This document shows, piece after piece, positions 43,672 through 56,174 of a DNA stretch of 64,000 nucleotides. A program made the translations under genes and the position numbers. Numbering within the stretch: position 1 is the stretch's first letter; each line of letters opens with the position of its first letter. Where the stretch lies: assembly GCA_963457665.1 (NCBI GenBank), contig OY735209.1, positions 56,069,019 to 56,133,018 on the forward strand, given 5' to 3'. The DNA is from Thysanoteuthis rhombus. Taxonomy: Eukaryota; Mollusca; Cephalopoda; Oegopsida; Thysanoteuthidae. The notes under the pieces are model-generated. The model was not told the DNA's origin, searched no databases, and saw nothing but the letters and a program-made list of their open reading frames with translations.

Positions 43672-45234
43672 TTGGTTGGTTCTCAATTGATTCGTTCTAG
43701 GGATAGGTGTGGCAGATATCAGTAATTGCTTGCAAGAAGTAAATTCTTGCTGTGTATCATAATTCTTCCATATGGCTTCGTCTCAAATTCCTTCACTGAA
43801 AATAGTCTTTTTTGTATTCTTTACAGTGTAAAAAACATGATGATGAAAAAGGCTACAAGGAAGAGAGATGAGTCGTTTTTGGTACCCAACTCTTGATTAT
43901 TTCGATTCAAAGGAGCGTTTCTGGCATTTATGATGTTTAGGAAGTGACGCAAACCCGTCATCATTTTCTCTGCGTTCTTTTGCGCTTGATAGGGCTTGAT
44001 ACTGCCCATCGAGTTCAGAATCGTCTAATTATCCTTAATGGCTTACGCAGTGTAACAGATTGCACCCCAAACCTTATAATATAGCATATTTACTCATAAC
44101 TAGGGAGCGAACAAGGGATAAATTCTCCAAATAACAAAAATATGACTATGGGTGTTGAGACGAAATTATATCTCTTCCATGTTTGAATGCTGCGTTTATT
44201 CCTGCATAAGTCAATTTCGTGTAAAAATGGCTAAGAATTATGCTACGTACATGGTTAAACCTCAGATCTCCTAGGTAACAGAACAACAAATTTAGCCAAT
44301 AAAGCACCCTATATTATAGCATATCAAACGCATTTCAGGAAATTATCATTGAAGATTCTTCTATTTCCAATAATCTGAAGGTCGATGAGCCAAAGGTGGA
44401 ATTATTACGAGACTTTACACTGAAACGTAGTAAATTTCATGAATAAATATTCAAGATTTCCATTCATGTATTTATCAAAGTTATCCATCATAAGGTACAC
44501 GGCAATGTAACTCATGAATGTCAAATGTCGTTCAACGAAAGCAAGGCACGCAATCACGTCACATGAATTAGAGTATACTAACAATTTTTCAACCATGAAT
44601 ACATACAAAAGAGCGATCAGTTAACCATGTGAATGATTCAGCATTCATTTGACAATTAAGGCATGCGGTCAATCGACATTCAATCAGTGGTCAGCCAGTG
44701 CAAATAGCGTAAGCAGACAGTGCTAGGTTGGTGTCAGCAGAAATATGAGCGTCAGATTTCATTCGGGTCCTGCCACCGGTCCGAGCCATTAAAGGAGGTC
44801 AGATGATTTGACTGAAAAGAAAACCTCATCCCTTGTTCAACCTCTCACTCTGTCTCGGAAAAACTCTGAATAAAGCAAGAATTCACAAACCAAAAACTGG
44901 AGATGCTTCAATTGTAATTTTGACGGTTCTACCTCTTTGACAACGATGATAGACCTAAGAAGAAAGTAATATCTTATGAATTTATATCGTTTCGCAAAAC
45001 TAGATTATTACATTGATGTTGTTCCGTATATTTTCAGTTTGTTATAGCAGTTATGCAGTCAAATTCTTTTTTATTACAATGTACTCCTCTTTCTGTCAGG
45101 TTCATCAGAGGCAATAAAAAAACAGCTGATAAGTGAAATACCTCACGGAGTTAGAAGCAATGACTTGCTCAATTCCTAATCAAAACTTTAAAGGTACATA
45201 CATGTAGGTTTCGAATGTTCGCTTCTCACTTTTA
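43052..45234. other. No recognised gene
   Basis: Opposed frames at 43360-43578 (minus) and 43394-43600 (plus) share a stop-poor patch without motifs. A (GATA)n-(GA)n tract lies at 43625-43672. The remainder is AT-rich. Confidence 0.4.
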
Positions 45235-45505
45235 CGGTGAAAGGCGAAAAGTGAAAAAAGTGTTCAGCGTTTGTTTCACAGCGAGATGTTGTAAAGGTAG
45301 TGCACACAGTCTTCCTATTCTCTACACCTGGCTCCTGTACTTCTCATCACCCCAACCTCCGATTAAGCCTAACTTACCATCATCACCATTTTTTGGTGTC
45401 CACGGACGCTCAAAGTTTTCTCCGAATAAAATTATGGCGATTGCTTCTTCGTTTTACGCTATTTTGACGTACGAAATGTTTTTATAAGAACTCTTTACTT
45501 TCGGA
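45235..45505 (+). repeat. Dispersed repeat pair H, copy 2
   Basis: Partner of 39020-39305, same strand. The 90-codon open frame 45215-45487 lies over it and does not correspond to an open frame in copy 1, so coding is unlikely. Confidence 0.7.
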
Positions 45506-45925
45506 TAGGAGGGAAGACCAGTATGGCATTTGTCATTTTCTTCAATCACTGTAAGTACTTATATAAATTCAAAACCCGAGATGCTCTGGAAGAAACACAT
45601 TGTTAGTTATCAAAGACTATGAAAAATGACTGAAAATAGTTTACCAGTACATGACTATACGATCATATAGTAATCGTTGTACTAGAAAATGCAAGAAGAA
45701 ATAAATCAAACTGATACTTTCATCCTGTCAACGTAAGTCGTCAAGTGTTTCGTCTTTCTTTTTCAGGTGAGACTTGCTAATTGATTTGAATTGGCACCGA
45801 ATATCCGTCCCGTGATCCTACCTCCCCATTGGCAATAAAGAGGAAAATCATTTTTTTTCCTGTCGACTGTGGCTACTATCGAGTTGCCCCTGATATTTTA
45901 AAAGTGACCACGTTAGAAAAAAGAT

Positions 45926-46025
45926 TTTAAATTAAATTCTATATCACATGGAAACATACTTGAATATTTACATGATCATTATTCAGTTATTTAATTGATG
46001 CACCATGAAAATAATTTACAAATAA
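45926..46025 (+). repeat. 100-bp repeat J, copy 1
   Basis: TTCTATATCACATGGAAACATACTT, then TTACATGATCATTAT, TGCACCAT and ATAATTTACAAATAA. It matches 46733-46829. Confidence 0.8.
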
Positions 46026-46410
46026 GGTGGCATATTTTAAATGGAAAAAATATTCCTAAATCAGAAAAATTGTGCACAACATTATTTTACTCACATTGTT
46101 GGGCATTTCACATCAAAATTGTAATGCATAGAATTTCTAGCAACTCAAAGATCTATTTTCCCTATCGATTTCAATTTCGTTGTTTTCTTTAATAGATTTT
46201 TGGACAGACCCGGTTCCCGGTTGTTACTTTTTCAAGTCCTTCCGAAATACTCGATTAAATGTTCATGGATATTGTAGCTGACCTCTGTCAACGAAGTTGA
46301 AGCGGCTATATGTATTCACTCATGTTTGTCTCAATGAGTTTCAATGACATTTTTGTCGTAAAGTGGCTCATGGACTGAGGAAGAAATATTAAGACTAATT
46401 ACTATGTTGG

Positions 46411-47008
46411 TAAGCTTTAGGTAGAGCAAGCTCAAACTTCAAGAATGTGGAAATCCCATCAGTCCGGAAGAGAAGGGAATACAACCAATGCATCCTCCCG
46501 ATAGTCATCAACGGAGCTGAAACATGGAACCTATCCAATAGATTGACCATGCTACGAGAACATGAAAAATCATGCTCAACATCACATGGGGAGATTACAA
46601 AACAGTGCAGTATATACTGTATATTAGAGAAAAAACGGGAATCAGAGGTATGAGAGAATTCATTAGAAAACTCAAACGGCGATGGGCTGCTCATGTCAGA
46701 TAACTGCTGGACATTTTTTATAAAAAAAAGACAGTAAATCACTTTCTATATCACATGGAGACATACTTAGATATATACATGATCATTATGTAAGAATTGC
46801 TGCACCATAAGAAATGATTTACAAACAATAACGACTCACAACGTGAATCTTCAGAGATCATATGCGAAACTGTGGCAGGCAGAAAATAAGACAAACTCAT
46901 AAGTTCAGAAAATATTGGCCCCACTATGCCCATGATGGGAAGTTCAGGCCAATCTCCCATATATCGTATCTATGTCAAATAACTGACTAATGATGATGAT
47001 GATAATGA
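46411..47008 (+). mobile_element. RTE-clade LINE, interrupted by repeat J
   Basis: Starts with a GTAGAGCAAGCTCAAACTTC block, then YNQCILPIV and GAETWNL in frame near 46477-46530, and continues to CTGCTGGACA at 46712. The next RTE bases (CGACTCACAACG) resume at about 46831. Repeat J and a short A/T-rich piece occupy the gap. The tail GATGATGATGAT is short (about 46990-47001). Frames are broken and the polymerase is missing. Confidence 0.88.
46733..46829 (+). repeat. 100-bp repeat J, copy 2, inside an RTE copy
   Basis: Same order of blocks as 45926-46025. The A-rich segment TTTTTTATAAAAAAAAG at its left may be insertion debris. No clean target duplication was seen. Confidence 0.8.
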
Positions 47009-50000
47009 CAATAGTCCTAAATATGGGAAATTGAAACTTGCAGGGTTATCTCCCTGAAAAATCGAAACTTACACAGTTATCTCCGATGCATTGTATCTAT
47101 TTAAGAACTGATTTTCATTCAGTTTTTAGTGACAATGGCGTTGACATTAGAATGCACTCTCTCAGTGTATTGTAGTTATTCACGCGGAAAATCCTTTTGC
47201 CTGCTTGCTTTTAAAAGCATTTTCCGAATTCCTCAAAAATACCTTTCCTATTTGTAAGCAGCTATAATTTACTGTGAACTGATCAATAAACAGAATAATT
47301 AATTAAGCTCAAGTAATATGACAGAAAACCCATGAAATTCTTTTATGGTAATGTGGAAAAACTTTATGTCTTAATATTCAATTACAAGACTTCCCAATTT
47401 CAACTTCTTGCATAATACAAAATAAATAAACACACACATACACACACATGCATTTTATACATTTATATGAGAATTTGGGTACTATATTTTCAAAATAAAA
47501 AAAAATATTAGTCAAATGTAAAGAGTGACGTTTGATAATGGGATTGAAAAAAATAACAGACGATTTTTTTAATTTCTCAATTGCTCATTCATTGTTGTGA
47601 TTTCTTATTAGGGACAGACTGAAAGTGATCTGGTTACGAGCCCTTAAGCCCTTGCTACTTAGGCCTTTTAGTGCTTTGGGTACTCAGACCGCCCTTGCTC
47701 CTAATAGTGAAAATATTTCATTTATATATGCAATCCCAAATCATCTAGAAAGAAAAGGTCGAAGAATAGAAAGTTTGAAACAGAGATAAGTAAAACATTG
47801 AATGTGAAGCGACAACAACACTATTGCGAATAAAAAAATCTTGATAGGGTCGTCTTTAGTAAATATTACAATTACTTATGCTTAAATAAACAGTTTTATA
47901 TGCGCAAATACACAATTATACATGCATACTTTGTTTCTTTTAGTTGCCAGTTATGATATATTTGGTGAAGGTTGTAATGAACTGTTCTTGGTGCTGACTT
48001 AACGTTACTTTTGAATTTAAAAAGTGGCCAATGAAAGTGTTTAATGGATACATTTTTATAAATGTGCATGTGTGAATTTCTTTCATTAACTATTCATTTT
48101 TAATAAAACTTTGTAATACATTGTCCCTTCAAATCCTATATTACACATATCATTCTAATCTTCATTTTTCTATTATATACGGATTCTCCAAATCTTTTAT
48201 TCATTCAAATAAATCATCAATACACAGATTGATATGAATAGATATTGATAATATATAGATCATATTGATAATGAATAGATATAGATAATATCTATGCTGA
48301 AGGCTTTCTTGTGGGCCAGAGAAATGTACGCGTAAAATTTCTCCAATTCATTAAAATGCTGAAAACGGAATGGGCTCCTCTATTGGAAATTGCTAAAATT
48401 ATTCATACATATATTCAAAGGAAATAAGAACAAAACTTGAGAAGAAAAAAGCAATAAATAAAGGAAATTTAAGTACTCTCTTTGGTCACTTTTAACATTC
48501 AGGACTTACGTTAAAGAAGATTTTTTAAAAAGTGCCAAGATTTATTTCATTATAATTTATTCATAATTATAAAAATCTTTTCTTAAACGAAAAACATTAT
48601 CTTTTTGGAGATTATCATCGTTATTAGCGGATCCCATTTCTAATACATTTGCACGCTTTCAATATGAATCTTTTCTCAAAAAAACAAAGGTTACATTTTT
48701 CGAGTTTGAACTATCACGTTTTCCACCGCTCTTTAGAAAGTATAAACACGAGTTTTCAATCACTCTTATCTCAGAGTTCATATTAAAATAATTAAACAAT
48801 TTTTAATTGGAAAATTTCTACAATCTTTGTTCTTATTAATAACAAAATATCATTGCAACAAAATGCACACGGTTACAAGATTCGGTCCTTTTGATTAATA
48901 ATCTTGCAGTCAATAGTGCATTGGCGTTCTATGTTCTATGATCGTCTGTTATAGAACTTGCAGAGGGAAAAAATGAAAGAAAAATATACAAAATGACAAA
49001 AAGTCATCAATTTTTTTTATTCAGTATGATCTGGCTATCTTATACTCACAAACTGTGCGAAATTTCAGATGAAATAATAAAAAAACGACATAAAAAAGCA
49101 AAATCATTGCAATCGTAAATTACTCGTTGAATTTTTCAAGTGGAGCCAGAAGACAGGATTGGACGCAATATTTTGCCACTGTATTACCCTCGTGTTTTTA
49201 ATGCAAAAGACATGCACAGAAAAAAGTGGGAATGACATTTGAATACTACAAGATTTGAGAAAAATCACGGTTTCATGAATGGAGGACCAAAGAACCATAC
49301 GATAATGGCTTATCAAATAAAAAGTAATTAATTCACTCAAGCCTTTCCTGATCACAACGACTGCCATCGTATCTGTTGTCTTTTTACAAGTGATGTTTTT
49401 TTTGTCAGAAGCGAGTGTTCACTAGTATTTCGTGTCGGTCTGTATACAAGTATGTGGGTTTCAGTATAAATGTGTGTGACTCTGTCTACTGGATACAATC
49501 GATTTTACTAGGCTAACGTCACTAAGAAGCCACAATGGCGACAGATGAGGGGTTGAATAGGGAAAGGAGGAATCCAAAAATAAAGAATAGTGGTCTGACT
49601 CAAAAGAAAAAAATCAATCATTCTTCAGAAAATTCTGTAAAAGAAATTTTTCAGTGAAAATGTGCGTGGGTTGTTTAAAAATCGAGACTGCAATGAAGGG
49701 AGTCGAATTCACCTCAGAAACTGAAGAATGATCCCAGGAATAGACAAAATATAAGGTAATGAAAGGGTGAGAAAAATATATTCATATATCCGATATTTAT
49801 GGTTTACTACGCATACAAATTGATTAGAAAAGGTCTGTTTGATTCTTTTTATTACTTGACACTTCTATTAATATCTCTGTGTGTTTCAGTCTGTTTATAA
49901 TCTATCTATATCGTGATATTTATGATCGAGTTAGACAGCATGTATAATAACTACCCCCTCTTTCTCACCCCTCTCTCTCTCTTTATCTATCTGTCTATCT

Positions 50001-50011
50001 ATCCACATATG
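47009..50011. other. No recognised gene
   Basis: About 3 kb of AT-rich sequence. Two diverged copies of a roughly 33-bp unit (GAAACTT-CA-GTTATCTCC) lie at 47028-47090. The open frame 49104-49367 (minus) has no motif. Confidence 0.45.
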
Positions 50012-50147
50012 TTGAAGCACCTACCCTATCGATCGCAAATTCGATTCCTGCAGCAGCCGAATTTCCTTTAATTGTTTATTCGATTAACGCTGTCCAGGCC
50101 AAATGGTACATTCACCGTGTAATAATGGGTGATCATTTCAAATAAGA
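50012..50147 (+). mobile_element. tRNA-derived SINE, family B, followed by (TA)n
   Basis: A B-box with acceptor-like end (AATTCGATTCCTGCAGCAGCC, 50038-50058), then TTTAATTGTTTATTCGATTAACGC, CAGGCCAAATGGTACATTCAC and a CAAATAAGAG end that passes directly into (TA)n. The A-box part of the head is degraded. Confidence 0.75.
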
Positions 50148-50188
<41 letters not shown>

Positions 50189-50189
50189 C

Positions 50190-50267
<78 letters not shown>

Positions 50268-50270
50268 ATG
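50148..50270. repeat. (TA)n microsatellite with interruptions
   Basis: TA tracts broken by CACCATAA (50183-50190) and a G near 50253. Confidence 0.97.
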
Positions 50271-50789
50271 GTGATTTGACAACTGGAAGGTGGAAAGAAT
50301 TTAAGAAAAAAACGTCTTGCATCTCATTTTTTTCATCACGAGGACAGGCTTTATGCATTTGTTAGTTCCACCAACTTATTCAAAAGGTGCAGAAAAAAAC
50401 TGTATGCAGTTTGCATGTTCAAGTGCAAGGAATGAAATGAAGAGAAGGATAGTTTTGTTGAGTGTTTTCTGATTATTTTGTAAAAGAGGAAGGGGGAGTT
50501 TGTATCAGTGCTCTTGAAAAGAAGGCGGTCAAATGATACCTCACTTCTTGGCCTAAATCCTGGAAAAACATTCAGATATACATTTTCCAAAAGTATATGG
50601 GGATATTTGTGTATACATAGATATAAACTAAGCTTGTATCATATAAGTGTGTGTGTGTGTGTGTGGGGGGGGGGTTATATAAAAAACTCGCCCTTTTTGT
50701 TATTGTATCGTTCTCTAACCATTTGCGAAGTTCAACCAAAGTGAGCATGCATATTCAATGGACATGGAGGAATGCTCGAGAGTAAGAAA
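50271..50789. other. No recognised gene
   Basis: Contains a (GT)n-(G)n run near 50646-50673. Open frames of 78-79 codons have no motif. Confidence 0.4.
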
Positions 50790-50890
50790 TTTTGAAAAGT
50801 TCTTTAAAGGGTTGTACAGGGGGACTCTATGTACAATGTAACTATAATGCTAAACTGAAACCTTATTTTCCGCTCTATATAGATATATAC
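50790..50890 (+). repeat. Family G repeat arm
   Basis: GGGACTCTATGTACAATGTAACTATAATGCTAAACTGA then TTTTCCGCTC aligns with 32027-32083 and with the right arm at 25.7 kb. A TA-rich tract follows here too. Confidence 0.7.
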
Positions 50891-51271
50891 ATATACATAC
50901 TTGCTGGAAACTGCCACTTAGGACAGGTTTCAGCTAGTATATATATACATAATATAATGAGAGTGGGGAATAAATCAACTTCACTTTGCAGCGGGCGTCC
51001 CAAAGCAGTTCAGGATTGAACAAAAGATTTTTTTAAAAACTGCAGTGAAATGGACTCTATTTCATCTAACACGCACTTCAATGCTGGATTTCTTTCTCTC
51101 ATCTAAAAAAAATATTTGCCATCCTGACAGAAAGATCCTCCACGAAGTTTCAAATGAATAAAAGTGAAGAATTAATCTCTCTATGAGATTTTATAAGACT
51201 ATCAAGAATTAAAAAAAAAAATGAAAATGAAAAGTGTTCCTTATGGAATATCCCGCCCGTGCATGCGTGCG

Positions 51272-51273
<2 letters not shown>
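50891..51273. other. No recognised gene
   Basis: Contains GGAAACTGCCACTTAGGACAGG near 50906 and a TA-rich piece. Nothing assignable. Confidence 0.35.

Positions 51274-51330
<57 letters not shown>
51274..51330. repeat. (CA)n microsatellite
   Basis: About 28 CA units, with shorter CA runs after it to about 51352. Confidence 0.98.
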
Positions 51331-51333
<3 letters not shown>

Positions 51334-51789
51334 AACAGACACACACACACATGCGGTCACACATATACAGACGCAAACACACCAACGATAAATATTCATA
51401 TGTTCTTATTAAACTAATAAAATAGATACATCCGTTTTCATTTGATATCAGAATTCTTTATGAAAAGACCTCAAAAAGATAAAAGTACTAAAAACGTTCA
51501 TTAAATTAAATTATGGTAATCCATAAATGGAACTATCAATAACCCAGTTACAGAGCCCATTAAATTGATTTGTATTACCAGGAAACACCTCTGTGACGAT
51601 TTTCAATATCATCCAGTTCCATTAAAACACTTTTTGATTAGTTTTTCTACACTTGTTCATCGCCTGACAACAACAACAACAACAAACATAGTAACAGTCA
51701 TATTTTTTATTCCCACAATGCAGCAGGTACGGCATTAGCTCTGCAGCCTTATCATGAAAAAAAAAGCATTTATTTCACACAACAAATAT
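51331..51789. other. No recognised gene
   Basis: AT-rich with a (CAA)n patch near 51668-51686. Confidence 0.4.
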
Positions 51790-51905
51790 TGATTTTTCAA
51801 CATTATCCCCTCCTTGTCTATAAGTTTAATATAGTGGTTTCTATCAATCACATAGGCCGATCATTATACTGTGAAAATTTCAGATCATAATTTAGCTAAT
51901 AATAG
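51790..51905 (-). pseudogene. mariner-type transposase C-terminal remnant
   Basis: The minus strand reads YIKLIDKEGDNVEK, like the final W-KCI-xxGDYVEK motif of mariner transposases. DNA-level similarity continues to 51905 and matches 57080-57200, with the end TTTAGCTAATAATAG/TTCAGCTAATAATTG shared. No catalytic region is present and no terminal inverted repeat was identified. Confidence 0.5.
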
Positions 51906-51930
51906 GGAACGGATTATTCGATCCTCCCTC

Positions 51931-51931
<1 letters not shown>

Positions 51932-51998
<67 letters not shown>
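51932..51998. repeat. (AT)n microsatellite
   Basis: About 33 AT units at the 3' end of the family A SINE. Confidence 0.98.
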
Positions 51999-52001
<3 letters not shown>

Positions 52002-52267
52002 GTCATCCACAGACAGCTGTTTCGATGTATTACATCTCTTCAGTGTGGCTATAGACATTCCATTATCCCATCCAGTACCGCGAGGCAGAATTGAAACCTT
52101 CACTTCAAACCCGTAGGGCGATATCCTACCTCTGGACTACGAAACTGGTAAGACTACGAGACTGGTAAGCGTTATATTTAAATTACACAGAAATCCCTCA
52201 TCCACCAGAGTGCTCAATTCCTGTAGAAGAGCATTGCATAAGCTTACAGTTGATGAGTTACCTCACT
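51999..52267 (-). mobile_element. tRNA-derived SINE, family A, between (AT)n tracts
   Basis: Minus strand: A-box region near 52120-52140, B-box-like GGTTTCAATTCTG (plus 52086-52098), 3' end ACAGCTGTCTGTGGATGACATAA at the (AT)n. The upstream CTGTAAGCTTATGCAATGCTC is shared with the copies at 27.1 and 32.2 kb. A short internal duplication (AAGACTACGA / GAGACTGG) occurs near 52135-52168. Confidence 0.78.

Positions 52268-52335
<68 letters not shown>
52268..52335. repeat. (TA)n microsatellite
   Basis: About 33 TA units with one A insertion. It is bordered by the SINE on the left and an RTE copy on the right. Confidence 0.98.
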
Positions 52336-52338
<3 letters not shown>

Positions 52339-52900
52339 TTGGTGGCGTTGATGCTGGCACTCTACAAGGTGTAGATTCCGTATATGTCAGAGTATTGCAA
52401 AATATATACCGTCTTAGTAGTTCCTTGATCAGGCTACACAGAGACTCAGAGCCCCAAAGAGATGTAAGACAATCTGATACCAGCTCATCTAGACTCCTTA
52501 CAGCTGGTCTCGGAATAACCTTCAAAAACCTAGATTCTTTTTGCAGAGAACTTTCAACTAATTAGACGAACTAAATGAAGAAAGCAAGAAAGTTTGCCTT
52601 CACATGAACTTCGGCAAAAAAAACATGTCATGCTCAACAAACATGTCGGGAATAAACGCATAACGATCAAAATTGAAAACACAAAGCTGGAGAAAGGAGA
52701 CCACTTCATCAACCTGATATCCGTGGAATCCTCAAAAGAAGAAGAAATCAAGCAAAGAATCACTCTAGGATCGTAAGCTTTCGGTAGAGCAAACTTCCAT
52801 TAGTCCTAAAAAGAAGGGTATACAACAAATGCATCCATCCAATAGTCACCAGTGGAGCTGAAACATGGAACCTAACCAAAAGACTAACCAGTTGTAAAGA
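52336..52900 (+). mobile_element. RTE-clade LINE, internally deleted and 3'-truncated
   Basis: From about 52365 the sequence matches the RT domain B region (VYVRVLQNIYR, then a LHRDSEP-like segment and TSSRLLTAGL), then skips the FADD active-site region seen at 37.27 kb and resumes with LDELNEESKK (52564) and HMNFGK. YNKCI-PIV and GAETWNLTKRLT follow near 52820-52890. Homology stops at about 52893 with no GAT tail. The deletion and missing tail show a defective copy. Confidence 0.85.
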
Positions 52901-53589
52901 ATTTGGCAGTTTTTGTTTTTTTTTTGCAAAACGTCTCATCAACCAAGTCCGTCAGTCCCCCCACTCCAGATTCAAATCCCTGCGTCTTTTGACTTTCTCC
53001 TCAAATATTTCAGTCCGTGGACGAGATTAAGAAGATCGCAACGAGACAGTTAATTGTGACCCCGAAAAGGGACTTTGCAGACTGTTTTGAAAAGTAGATT
53101 GGATGCTGGGATAATTGTATGCGGTACCAAGAGGGGAACTAATGCGCCAATGAACTAGGTAGGCTACTTTTTCGTTGATATCAACATTCAGGACAGGCCT
53201 CGTATGTTGAAGTAAATTTGAATGATTATTTTCCATCCGCAAAGACTGAAAATGGAATACAGCTAGTGACACACAAATAAAATCTGACATCAATTTTCAT
53301 CGTAAAATGCCACCAGCAGATAAATAATACAATAGTCTCTTTAAAACAAAGATATCGCCTTTATTTATTCATCTATTATATTTGATCGGCCGATGTTTTG
53401 GAATAAAGCCGATAAAAAGATCCCCCGATCGCGAGGAAGTCTTTCCCCATTACACTTTAGATGACTATACGTTTCAGTCATGTAAAAATAGATAACTTTC
53501 AGTACAGCTGCTGTAAAGCAAAGATCACTGTACCAAGCCCATAGACACCCCCTCTCTCTCTTTAAATGAGTTCATGCCTTACCAGTTAT
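52901..53589. other. No recognised gene
   Basis: An 88-codon minus-strand frame (53027-53293) has no motif. Confidence 0.4.
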
Positions 53590-53790
53590 TCTATGGATAT
53601 TCGCTACCCCAAGTATGGTACAAGGCCACATGTATGGGATATCAGTGAAGAGCTTGTAGACTACTACTCCACATTGATGTGTCCTTACCAAGCTTAGTTT
53701 AGTCTAGCACATCGTCAAAGGTGTTAAGAATTCAACAAGGATCGAACTCACTAAAGCAGTAATAATTTACGCCCGGGGGTGGGGATAAAG
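53590..53790 (-). mobile_element. SINE copies, family C, in tandem
   Basis: Minus strand: GAGTTCGATCCTTG B-box (plus 53733-53748), then TGTGCTAGACTAAACTAAGCTTGG (plus 53693-53716). The next segment (plus 53605-53660) carries the CACATGTGG-CTTGTACC tail of a second copy. Confidence 0.68.
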
Positions 53791-53796
53791 ATTTCT

Positions 53797-53880
53797 TGTA
53801 GCTTAAACGGTAGAGTAACTGACTTTTGGTTGGTAACCCAAAGTGAAAAGAATTTGAGTTCAAATCCCTTCAAGATCTCA
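53797..53880 (+). mobile_element. tRNA-like sequence (SINE head or tRNA pseudogene)
   Basis: GTAGCTTAAACGGTAGAGTAAC (A-box, 53798-53819), an anticodon-arm-like CTTTTGG...CCAAAG with a loop, and GAGTTCAAATCCC (B-box, 53856-53868) follow in tRNA order and spacing. The acceptor arm does not pair convincingly, so a SINE head or dead tRNA is more likely than a working gene. Confidence 0.55.
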
Positions 53881-55206
53881 TTCTTTATTTCCAGTCTGTC
53901 TTGTTAACTGAGAACAGAAGACAATCGAAGTATTCTCGATGAAGAATAACACAAATTACGATGAAAGAGATAATAGTCAAAAATGAATAATTGTTAACCA
54001 CAGAGTGGTAGAAAAAACGACAAATATAATCATTGCAACAGGAATTAAAGGTGTTCGCAATAAACAATAGAGGTTGGTAGCATCTAAAATCAAGATCAAA
54101 GAAATACTAGTAAAAAATTAATAATGGTTGTCAATGCTTCAGCTAAAAAAAATTCAAGATAATATTACTGTTCTGGGGTTAATATTACGAAATTTCACAG
54201 TTTTGCTACTCAAGCAAGCTGCGATATACATTATAGTGGTATTGATTGAGACAGTGCCACAAATTATTGAATGCAGCAAACCAATTCGGTTTAGGGAGCG
54301 AGAAAACAAGCAAGAAAGCTTGTCACGGTGAAAAATGACAGACACAATGCGGTGAGGGAAAAGTGTGTCAGTCATTCGAAAGGGAAGAAACAAATTAGTG
54401 ACGTAAATGATAGCATCGCTCTTTTCAATGTTGGTCTTAAGCTGGTGATGCCAAGCAGTGTGCAATAAAAAGAACCGTCACATTACAACAAAAGCGATAA
54501 CAATTAGATAATTACTGCGTCATCGTCGTTGGATACCTTGAACAAGGTGTATAGAACACTGAACTGTCAGATACAAAACCCACAGAAACGCGCATACGCG
54601 ATACGTTATTTTAAACAAATCAAAAATTCAATAACAGCGTCTGTGATCCTATATCTTCATATTTCTGGTTCTTATTACTGCATTCCGATTGGCCCAATCT
54701 TCGATCTTGATCAAGAATTGTAATTCACAACCGGTGACATACTAGGAACTTCGACCGGATTTCTTAGTTTTGACTGGCGTTTTAGAATTAGAATTCTAGA
54801 ATAGAAATGTTCGTTCTTGTTGGTATCCTCACAGGTATTGAATATGATCTTTCCAGTTTTAATACACTTAAACAGTTAAAGTACTACAAATTATTGAAGC
54901 AAATAGTTCGTTTGGAAGTCCCTAGACAGTAAATAGATATCAGTAATAGTTACGGTAGTACCCTTTCCAAAGTATATGTTTGGAAGGAGGCCGGACTTAA
55001 TGATGAGTGAAGCTGCCTGTCATAATTGTCATATGAAATAAGTTTCCGTCCGTCTTACGAAACTACGACTTCGAAGTATATCGGTTTCTTCTTTTTGCGT
55101 GATCAGTTTAAATTTATTTCTATTGACAATTCATATATTTCATATCCAAATGTGGATTTATAATTTTAGACAAAAGATCTATGATTTTTATTTTTTTCAA
55201 GTTTAT
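53881..55206. other. No recognised gene
   Basis: Opposed open frames at 54128-54331 (plus) and 54154-54465 (minus, 103 codons) show no domain. Confidence 0.4.
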
Positions 55207-55369
55207 TCCATTAGATTTCTCTGGAACCGCTGATCCAAAAAACCTCGGACTCTATTTATCTAATATATCAACTTCGTACAATGGTCTATTAAATGTGGCG
55301 CATTGGATTTTTTGAGAACCACTAATCCGAACAACTTCGAACCCGACACTGCAATGCCTGATGTGCTGA

Positions 55370-55444
<75 letters not shown>

Positions 55445-55470
55445 CGAATATCAACTTCGTACAATGTCAA
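55207..55470 (+). repeat. Tandem duplication with (AT)n expanded in the second copy
   Basis: Unit 1 (55207-55283) and unit 2 (55300-55470) share CATTAGATTT/CATTGGATTT, GAACCGCTGATCCAA/GAACCACTAATCCGA, and the end ATATCAACTTCGTACAATG. Where unit 1 has CTAATAT, unit 2 has about 70 bp of (AT)n (55373-55443). Confidence 0.75.
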
Positions 55471-55549
55471 GTCATCTCGATGCATACAAATCCATACATA
55501 GAGATTTATTCAATAATAGTTACTTATCCATTCTAATCCAATACAGAAT

Positions 55550-55602
55550 AAAGAGGGTTAAATCCAAGAGGGTTAAATCTAAGAGGGTTAAATCCAAGTT
55601 AG
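55550..55602 (+). repeat. 15-bp tandem repeat, three units
   Basis: AAGAGGGTTAAATCC/T repeats three times, then degrades. Confidence 0.9.
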
Positions 55603-56174
55603 ATCCAAAGATAAAATAAATGAGTTAAGAAGTAACATACCACTGCTTTTTTATTATAAGCAAAAATGTACAAATTCCTTTCACAGTGAATAATCAAAAT
55701 CTGACTGTACTAAGTCCATATGTATTTTTCGGGGGATGGGTTTTTAGGAGATTTCCATCCACGCTAGATTAACTGCAGCTCAAACATCTAATTTTACGGA
55801 ACAAGTGATCATTGTTGTTGATCTAAATTGAGATGTGAGACTCACCGAAGCTAGCATTTAATCTAGATTTACAATTACAGGCCCAGTTATTTAACAAGCG
55901 ACAGGGCAGTAAATTATTCAGCTTTTGACTGCACCGACTTTCTGGAGCACAGAACTTGCTGAATTTGATTTCTGCTAATATACTCTACTGTATAATTAAT
56001 ATACAGCACGTTTACATTTTTGTTTTCCTTCGCAGGATACTTTTAACCCGAAAGGTGGTAGTTCTAGTCATATGAGGTCTCAATCCTTGGTCATCCGTGT
56101 CCGAAGATTTATACTCTCTATGTTTAGTTTCTGGGTAAGAACCGCTTGCCCGGTCTGCACTTCAGCATTGCACT
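55603..56174. other. No recognised gene
   Basis: AT-rich, with a GC-richer end near 56130-56180. Confidence 0.4.

Noticed and set aside
47028-47090. Short tandem repeat array
   Set aside because: Only two diverged copies of a roughly 33-bp unit. Too little to call an array.
53797-53880. Functional tRNA gene
   Set aside because: A- and B-box order is right but the acceptor arm does not pair well and the region is next to SINE copies. Kept as a SINE head or tRNA pseudogene.
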